Of a DNA stretch of 35,917 nucleotides, positions 30,109-35,917 are shown piece by piece. Positions within the stretch are counted from its first letter, which is position 1. The number at the start of each line of letters is the position of its first letter. This DNA is from Acanthaster planci (lineage: Eukaryota > Echinodermata > Asteroidea > Valvatida > Acanthasteridae): the NCBI RefSeq assembly GCF_001949145.1, contig NW_019091633.1, positions 234,064 to 269,980 on the forward strand. The letters run 5' to 3'. The notes under the pieces were generated by a model that saw nothing but the letters and a program-made list of their open reading frames with translations, was not told the DNA's origin and did not search any database. The position numbers were made by a program, and so were the translations under genes.

Positions 30109-31260
30109 TCAGGTAGACTGTCCCCTTGTTCGGTCTGAAGATAATTCCTTTGACCTCTGCACTGCTGACAGTAGGACCGCCTTGCTAAGTGCTGAGTTGC
30201 TCTGCAAGACATCCCTTAGACAGCAGGAGGTGAATGTAGAGGGAGTTTTCCAGCGCGCAGCCTTACAGATGTCTGCAATGGAAATCCCAGAGCAGTAAGA
30301 CCAAGAAGTAGATACAGCTCTAACATCATGGGCTTTGATAAACTGCTGACTCTGGTTATCGAAGTGTGTTGGCCAGTCTGGATTGGCAAATTTAATAGCT
30401 GAGACTATCCAGTGGGCTATGGTGTCTCTCACTGCTGGTCGTGTGGATTGGTAGAAGTAATAAAAAGTTGGGAAACTGTACCTCTCAGATTCTTGGTTTT
30501 GGATAGATGAGACTTCAGTGTACAAATCAGGCACCAGAGCTTGTCTGCATAATCTCCTGTATGCGAAGCAATAGTCGGAACAAAAATGTCCTGTGGATCA
30601 AAGGAAGGAGACTGGTTTTTGGTTAAGAAGCCAATAGATGGAATAAGGCATAAACCGTGTGACTCCCAACGTAGGTGTCCCTCAGCAATTGAAAGGGCTT
30701 GCAGTTCGGAGCCCCGTCTGGAAGTGGTCACGGCTAGAAGAAAGGCAAACTTAACACTGGCATGAAGTAAGGTGGCATTACTTAAAGGTTCAAAGGGGGC
30801 ACCTGTAAGCAGCCTTAGAACTTTGCTTAAATCCCATGACATGACTAAAGTGTTTCACATGTGGGCACTCAATAAACATACCATGCAGGAGATGATGAAG
30901 GGCAGTGTTATTGGATATAGTGGAGCCGTCTATGAAACCAGAATGTATAGCGGCTAAGGCCGATCCATAATTGCGGATCGTGGAGACTTGTACGCCCAAA
31001 TTGAAAAGGTACATGAAAAATTCCATGACAGCATTTAAAGGAGCGTCGGTTGGAGCCACAGCATGTTCGTCACCACGTAGTGAAATGTTGTATACGCCTG
31101 TCGTACACCTTGCGGGTTGAAGAGCGTCGTCCTTGTGCGGCCAAGGCCGCAGCATTGCAGGAAAGTCCCACCAAGCGGAAGCATTGTTGGACAGTGTCCA
31201 GCCTGTTAAGTGAAGACTTTCCGGTGCTGGATGAAGAAGTCCTGACTTCGGCTGTCAAAG
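30109..31260 (-). pseudogene. Element D tyrosine recombinase, broken, nucleophile Tyr replaced by Cys
   Basis: In order: RLVGLSCNAAALAAQGRRSS with TRKVYDRRIQHFTTW (31070-31180), then DAPLNAVMEFFMYLFNLGVQ with VSTIRNYGSALAAIHSGFID (core-binding domain), LTGAPFEPLSNATLLHASVK, and TTSRRGSELQALSI with the first catalytic Arg (near 30719). Next come PSIGFLTKNQSPSFDPQDIF, HWIVSAIKFANPDW, and the H-x-x-R box AHDVRAVSTSW. The final box is GISIADICKAARWKTPSTFT followed by SCCLRDVL. The second Cys (30220-30222) stands where FYLRD-type family members have the DNA-attacking Tyr. Three frames are needed to follow the domain. Element E lies immediately beyond the 3' stop. Confidence 0.88.
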
Positions 31261-32050
31261 GATGTCTGGTCTTGCCAGAAGGATGAAGGGCCAGCCAACC
31301 AGGAGCCTGGTCAGCCTAGGGAACCAAGGTTGATGTGGCCAGAAAGGGGCGATGAGTAGAATCTGACAATGTTCACATTCTATCTTGGATATGACCTATG
31401 GAACCTGAGAGATGGGAGGAAAGGCGTAAGCAAGTGGGCCGGTCCAATTGATCTGTAGGACATCTGTGGCCCACACTCACGCATGAGGCGTTCTGGTGCA
31501 AAACACCAGGAGTTGGGCATTGCATGCTGATGCAAAGATATCAACGTGGGGTCTCTATCTCTATCGCCGAGAACAGGGATTTCACTATGTCGGCGTGGAG
31601 GGTCCATTCCGTTGGGCGAATTGTGCCACGAGACAGAGCGTCTGCTATGGATTTGTCCGGCCCTGCAATGTGGATTGCTTGCACGTTGATTAAGTGATCT
31701 ATTGCCCAGCAGAAGATTCCCTATGTTAGGACGCACAGTCGCGGAGAGCATGTGCCGTCTTGATAATTGATGTACACTACCACCGCGGAATTGTCTGAGC
31801 AGATCAGGACATTGCTTCCCTTAATGTGCGCGAGGAAATGACGTAGGGCATTGAAGACAGCCTGAAGTTCCAATACATTGATGTGTTTTGTTCGAAGCTC
31901 GGTGCTCCAGGTCCCAGATACTTGATGTAGAGGAAGAGATGTCCCTCCCATCCGAAAGATGATGCATCGGTTAAAATGACTATGTTTGGTTTGGTTTGCT
32001 GAAAGGGGAGTGCGGCGAGTATAGTGGTCCTTTTTAGCCACCATAATAGA
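31261..32050 (-). pseudogene. Element D RNase H and linker
   Basis: The domain starts in the RT frame with NIVILTDASSFGWEG (first Asp), shifts near 31960, and continues with TKHINVLELQAVFNALRHFL (Glu) and VLICSDNSAVVVYINYQ (Asp). Below 31720 it continues in other frames as DALSRG-like coding (last Asp, near 31640), HADIVKS-like text and the linker KIECEHCQILLIAPFWPHQP. RNase H degrades template RNA during reverse transcription. There are at least two frameshifts and one stop, in the VP-stop-VISKIE segment near 31400. All four acidic positions are still recognisable. Confidence 0.8.
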
Positions 32051-33312
32051 TGTTGACGGACATCGTCTGAGACATGGACTGGCAAATCAAAGGGTTTTAC
32101 CTTGGGCTGGTAGTAGGAGAGCAGATGGATCTGAAGTGGTCTCATTTGGAGTCTGCACCATGGTATTAGGTTCACCATACTGGCCATTAAGCTGAAAAGG
32201 TGAAGCCAAGCGTGGACGGTTGGTGACTGGCACGACTGGAAAAGAGAAACACAGTCTTGAAGATTGATTACTCGGTCGATCATAGCCATGATTACTCCCC
32301 TGCAGAGATCAAGTACCGCCCCTAGATACGTTGGAAGCTGGGATGGCGTCAGATTTGACTTTTCGTGGTTGATAAGAAAACCGAGACGGGAAGTGAGGTC
32401 ACAGGTGAAACGGATTGGGGCTATGGCTTCGTCTTGAGATTGGCCCACGATCAACCAGTCATATCTACGTACTGGAAAATTAAGACGTGTAGTTGGAGCA
32501 GATAAGCTGCAACGGTCTTGGCAATTCATGTGAAGACCTTGAGTGAAGTTAATAGGCCAAATGGCAGGGCCAAGAATTTGTAAGCTCTCCCTTTGTATAT
32601 GAATCGGAGGAACTTGTGGTCCCGATCGTGAATCGGTACGTGGAGATAAAAATTGTGAAGATCGATCGATGAGGCCCAGGACAAAACTGGTAGGGATTGT
32701 ACCACTGTCAAAATAGTTTCCATAAGAAACTTCCTTGGATGTATGAATTTGTTCAATGACTTCAGGTTGATGATAAGGACGCCAATTGTTTGTTCCCTTC
32801 TTGGGTGTGAGGAAGCATGTTGAAACAAACCCCACTTCCAGTTGGTCCGGTTGAACATGAAGAAAAGCCCGTTTTTGAAGAAGGAAATTTATCTCTGACT
32901 CCAACACCACACGTTGGTCCTTGTTGTCGGGAACAGGAATCGGCCGTAGTATCGCCTCGGACGGTGGGGTGCTTGTACACTCAAGAGAATATCCGTGGAT
33001 GAGAGTTGAGAGGACCCAGCTGGCCAAGGTGATGCTTTTCCAGAATCCCGTGAACAGTTGAAGGCGGCCGCCAACAGGTTCAGAAATGGCAGTTAAAATG
33101 GAACAGTCACCTGCGACGTCCCCCGAAAGAATGGGGGGGCCCGCAATGAATGGTTGGAAGGTTTGACTCGCCTTGGGAGTGATGCGGGATGAGGCCCGGC
33201 ATTGGTTCAATTGTTGAAGAGGCCAACGAAAAGGGCAACGTATTGAAAAAGTCTGGCTTGAAGTGGGCCCGACTTGGCTGGTACTACGTTGCTGAGGTTG
33301 CTGCGGAGTCAA
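32051..33312 (-). pseudogene. Element D reverse transcriptase
   Basis: The pre-RT region reads ISEPVGGRLQLFTGFWKSIT, STLIHGYSLECTSTPPSEAI, and SEINFLLQKRAFLHVQPDQL up to STCFLTPKKGTNNW. A frameshift near 32800 leads to INLKSLNKFIHPRKFLMETI, ASSIDLHNFYLHVPIHDRDH (catalytic Asp) and FLALPFGLLTSLKVFT. An in-frame TGA follows. The frame then runs to the YVDD box, where two extra bases (AT) between the Asp codons (32455-32473) restore the first frame as DWLIVGQSQDE. The rest, DLTSRLGFLINHEKSNLTPS with LPTYLGAVLDL and LQMRPLQIHLLSYY, is well kept. The long open frame 31804-33312 is thus a mosaic, correct only at its two ends. Confidence 0.87.
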
Positions 33313-34363
33313 AGATGGTGACTCAGGGAAGGATATTTTCTTGGACGTATCAATCTGATACGTCCTGATGGCAGGCAGAGCTCTTGAATCATGTCCCGCT
33401 GAAGGAGCCGGAGGCGGCCCTCAGACAGAGTGAGGACGTTGGTGGAATCAACTTCGTCCTCGTCGGAGGAAAGTGCTGGTTGCGCAGTCGGAGACAGAGC
33501 CGTGAATCGCTCTGAGCCACCACACGTGCCCTCATGGGGGGCGGCCTGCTCCGACGGCCTGGTAACACCCTGCTGTCGTGACTCCGGTGTGGAACCAAGT
33601 CCTGCGTCATAATGGCTTGCAGCTGAAGGAAGTGGAAGGGTCTGGTCGGCCAGGAACAGGTCTGGTGCAGTGGAGGCCATTGGTGGTCTATTGTCGAGTC
33701 GACGAGCAATAGAAGTCAGAGCTTCGTTAATAGATAGAAAGACCGATATCCACAGGTCAGAATTAGGCCCCTGATGATCGAAGCGGTCCCCTTGGAGCAT
33801 TTGCGTTTCCTGGTGGAGCTGGCAGACGGGGCTGTGGGTGGCGGAACACCCGGGGAGCGTTCCTGGTTGGGGTCGGTAGAAACTGCAAAGTTCCGGGCGA
33901 AGGGACCAGGAGAGGTAAGGTCTGATGACCCGGTTATGCCCAGTTAAAAGCCCGAGCCTCAAATGGGCTACGGTGGTTTGAAGCCCCATCGGCGTAAAAG
34001 CCCAGAAGGCTCTGCGGAGCCCAACAAAGAGTTTCCCGGCTGTGGGTATTGTGGCTCAGTGGTGCACCAGGTGGGGTGTGCCCCAGCACTTGCAGGGAGC
34101 CTGACCCAGTGGCTCCGGTACCTGGACGGGAGGGAGTATGCCTGGAGACTGCTGGAGAAGTAGTCTTCTTGGCCGACGATGACCAGCCAGTGGTGTTCTT
34201 TGGAGTTGCCGTGGGAACACTGGCTGAAACCCCCCGTGGGTTCCTCTGGGCCATGGCGATCAAAGGGCGTGGTGTACGATAACGGTAAAGTGGGCTCGGG
34301 AGACGTCTGTTGGGGTACTCTCTTGGGAGTCCCAGCTAGCTCGCCAGGCCAGCGATTGACCAA
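33309..34363 (-). pseudogene. Element D gag
   Basis: The minus frame 33309-33989 is open for 226 codons and ends in TGA exactly where the RT frame opens (overlap TTGA). It is Ser/Pro/Gln-rich, has an acidic PALSSDEDEVDSTNV stretch and shares ALTSIARRLDN...STAPDLFL with DIRS A. Its first part (residues 1-70 or so) is probably out of frame: an overlapping frame (33968-34363) holds a better reading with WCTTEPQYPQPGNSLL. There is no clear zinc knuckle. Position between leader and RT supports gag. Sequence similarity among DIRS gags is low, so the call rests on position plus the A/D match. Confidence 0.6.
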
Positions 34364-34856
34364 GGAGACAGGGCCATTGCCAGATCCTGGCAGTGTCCCT
34401 CCTCAGTCTTCCACAGTCAACCATGCAACTTCCCTGTCAGCTCCATGGGGCTGAACGAACCAGGGGCCTGGCCAGATCTTGGTTGGAACCCCCTGGCCAA
34501 AGGCAAGGCCTTTTCCTCGTCTCAGTAGTCGGAGAAGATAGGGGAGTATGACAGATCCTGACAGCACCCCTTGAAATCAACCAACTAAGGCCTATAATTA
34601 ACGGGTACGGTAGACACGGGCGTAGCTGAGTTGAACCTCGTAATACCGACAGTAAACACTTGCAGGTGCACATAAGAAAAATAGAAGAAAACACAAAATA
34701 TATATGAAAGAATACTCTTACCAACAAACAGGTAAAATTCAAGATAATACTTCATTCACAAAGGTGATCAAATCGACACCAAACCGTGTAGCGAAAACAG
34801 AAGCTCGGAAAATTGAAGATGCCTCGAAAGACACATCCGTTTCGTTACGGCGCTGA
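34364..34856 (-). other. Element D 5' leader
   Basis: Non-coding stretch between the right ITR and gag. It carries GCACATAAGAAAAATAGAAG with AAAACACA, also found in DIRS A near 8610. On the minus strand this is a pyrimidine tract followed by GTGCACCTGCAAG, which could serve as a splice acceptor for the leader (inference). No other signal is recognised. Confidence 0.4.
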
Positions 34857-35012
34857 GAAAAGAAGGACGATCATGGTGGCAAAGCCACATTGCATTGTGG
34901 AAGGTCAGGGTGCACTACACGTGATCAAATCCTTTCAGCGAACAATAACAGGCACCTGGGAAATTTGCATATGTATGTAGTGACTGTTTGGGTAGGTAAA
35001 GTGCAGTAGACT
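34857..35012. repeat. Element D right (5') inverted terminal repeat
   Basis: Reverse complement of the left ITR: AGAAGGACGATCATGG, AAGGTCAGGGTGCACTACAC, GATCAAATCCTTTCAGCGAA with CAATAACAGGCACCTGGGAA, and TGTAGTGACTGTTTGGGTAG, ending GCAGTAGACT at 35012. Beyond this base the sequence returns to element C coding (RNase H linker). An apparent 144-codon minus frame (34925-35359) runs from C's RNase H into this ITR and is a chimera, not a protein. Confidence 0.85.
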
Positions 35013-35505
35013 GGGCAAATTGGGACAGCGGTGTATGCTAGCATGCCTTCCCAGTTTATTTGGAGAGTGTTCGTTGCCCACCCTCGTAGGTAAAAGGAAT
35101 CTGGTGGAACACAGAGATCTATTTTTGGTCTGTAGACAGTGGCAAAGATCATCTTGGCTACATTGGAGTGTTGGGTCCATTCAGTTGGAAGAATCTTTCC
35201 CTGAGAGAGGGCATCCGCAATAGAGTTGCCAGAGCCCGGGATCTGCACCACCTGTAGGTTGATCACATGGTCCTTTGAACAGAGAAGCATCTGCCACATT
35301 GACAGGCAAAGTTGGGAAGAACGTGTGCCACCCTGATGGTTGGTGTACGCAACAACCATAGACGGTCTGATTGAATTCTGACGTTTTTGCCCTTGGCCTT
35401 TGTCTGACAGTAATGTAGAGTACTGAAGATTACTTAGAGTTTGAAGATGTTGATATGTTTTCCCTGATGTTGAGCACCCTGTGTTCTCAAAACTTGGTTA
35501 GGGGT
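35013..35505 (-). pseudogene. Element C RNase H domain (5' side of the interruption)
   Basis: The minus strand shows GKHINIFKL, then after a stop VIFSTLHYCQTKAKGKNVRI with QSD, and in the next frame MVVAYTNHQGGTRSSQLCLS, VVQIPGSGNSIADALSQG, and TEWTQHSNVAKMIF up to INWEGMLAYTAVPICP at the border with D. These are the RNase H Glu, Asp and final Asp blocks plus the start of the linker. The domain is cut at about 35505, where the satellite-like repeat begins, so element C is 5'-truncated there. Confidence 0.8.
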
Positions 35506-35514
35506 AGAGAGGCT

Positions 35515-35917
35515 TTACAACCAATATGCCCAATTGGGTTCAAACCTTGCAGATATCTTGAAAGGGAAGTGATATATTGACTTCATGTGATGATGATGTC
35601 ATTAGATGATCACATCACATAACATTAAGGCGACACTCTCCCACTCTCTTGAAGTGCATGTCTGATTAGGTTGAAACCTTGCTGATATTTTGTAAGGGAC
35701 GTGCTTTGGGCAAATATTGACCTGACATGATGATGACGTCATCTTGTGACAAGTCACGTGACGTTAAAGGTGCACTCTTCAAACCCCTTTATCTCCTTAA
35801 GTACATGTCCGATTTGGTTCAAAGCGTGGAGATATCTAAGAAGGAGAGTGCTTTAGACAAAACTTGACCTGATGTAATGATAACGTCATCTTGTAACAAG
35901 TCACGTGACATTAACCA
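35515..35917 (+). repeat. Satellite-like tandem repeat, 132-147 bp unit, three copies
   Basis: The word TTxGGTTCAAACCTTG with GATATxT recurs at 35534, 35666 and 35813. Each unit also has GAAGTGCATGTCTGATT-like text, TTGACCTGACATGATGATGA, CGTCATCTTGTGACAAGTCA and CGTGACGTTAA. Units two and three are closest; the first is more diverged. The repeat runs off the window end. It carries TGACGTCA and TCACGTGA palindromes (near 35735 and 35755) but no coding frame. Confidence 0.8.

Larger units (their letters stand above)
27686..35012 (-). mobile_element. Full-length DIRS1-like retrotransposon D with ITRs
   Basis: Both ends are defined. The left ITR (27686-27861) and right ITR (34857-35012) are inverted and roughly 85% alike. 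An internal complementary region (27904-28000) equals the two outer ends joined. Between them on the minus strand lie leader, gag, RT, RNase H and recombinase. Total length is 7,327 bp, including the 1,964-bp element E, so the original was about 5.36 kb, normal for DIRS1-like elements. It sits inside element C with no target duplication. Its ORFs have multiple stops and shifts, so it is a fossil. Confidence 0.88.

Noticed and set aside
33430-33612. Plus-strand frames in 33.4-34.5 kb and elsewhere over DIRS elements
   Set aside because: They lie opposite recognisable minus-strand gag or RT coding and show no motifs of their own.
34925-35359. 144-codon minus-strand ORF as a single protein
   Set aside because: It is a chimera: the first part is element C RNase H, while TLPTQTVTTY and what follows is translated ITR of element D.

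Overview
The window looks like a repeat-rich piece of an animal genome, most likely a marine invertebrate. It is AT-rich, intron-bearing and full of degenerate retrotransposons, with a 111-base run of N marking an assembly gap. DIRS1-type tyrosine-recombinase retrotransposons, a CR1/L2-type LINE, a second LINE with an APE-type endonuclease and an invertebrate-type tRNA-derived SINE point to a metazoan such as a lancelet, echinoderm, cnidarian or mollusc. The sequence alone does not settle which. There is no sign of bacterial organisation.

Layout. 1-1080: 3' part of a CR1/L2/Rex1-like LINE and its short 3' tandem repeats. 2132-2368 (-): one open, splice-bounded candidate host exon. 2513-2700: a tRNA-derived SINE. 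4215-8760 (-): DIRS-like element A (gag, RT, RNase H, start of the recombinase). It is split by a 1.04-kb element (6168-7203) with 21-bp imperfect terminal inverted repeats, built from CATGGG-rich tandem arrays of period 31 and 23. 10041-10300: an isolated DIRS 3' terminus. 12291-13473 (-): a broken two-exon gene with DDE-transposase-like signatures. 14728-15209: a perfect 36-bp inverted repeat pair. 15430-16967 (+): DIRS-like element B, a different family with a zinc-knuckle gag and an intact YIDD box. 19180-19237: a near-perfect palindromic hairpin. 19709-19790: a tRNA-like SINE relic. 24184-25215 (+): a LINE fragment crossing the assembly gap.

26153-35505 is the most informative part, a three-level nest. 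DIRS element C (-) is interrupted by complete-length DIRS element D (-, 27686-35012). D carries terminal inverted repeats and an internal complementary region equal to its two ends joined. D is itself interrupted by a 1,964-bp Tc1/mariner-like element E (28140-30103) flanked by TA. Removing D rejoins C's reading frame exactly, with no target-site duplication, as expected for recombinase-mediated integration. The recombinases of both C and D have cysteine where the catalytic tyrosine is expected.

The window ends in a satellite-like repeat (35515-35917) carrying palindromic TGACGTCA and CACGTG sites. Every recognisable transposon protein here is broken by stops, frameshifts or lost catalytic residues. 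The window is mainly a record of successive insertions, with at most one or two host-like exons. Identifications of families are from remembered motifs, not database searches.
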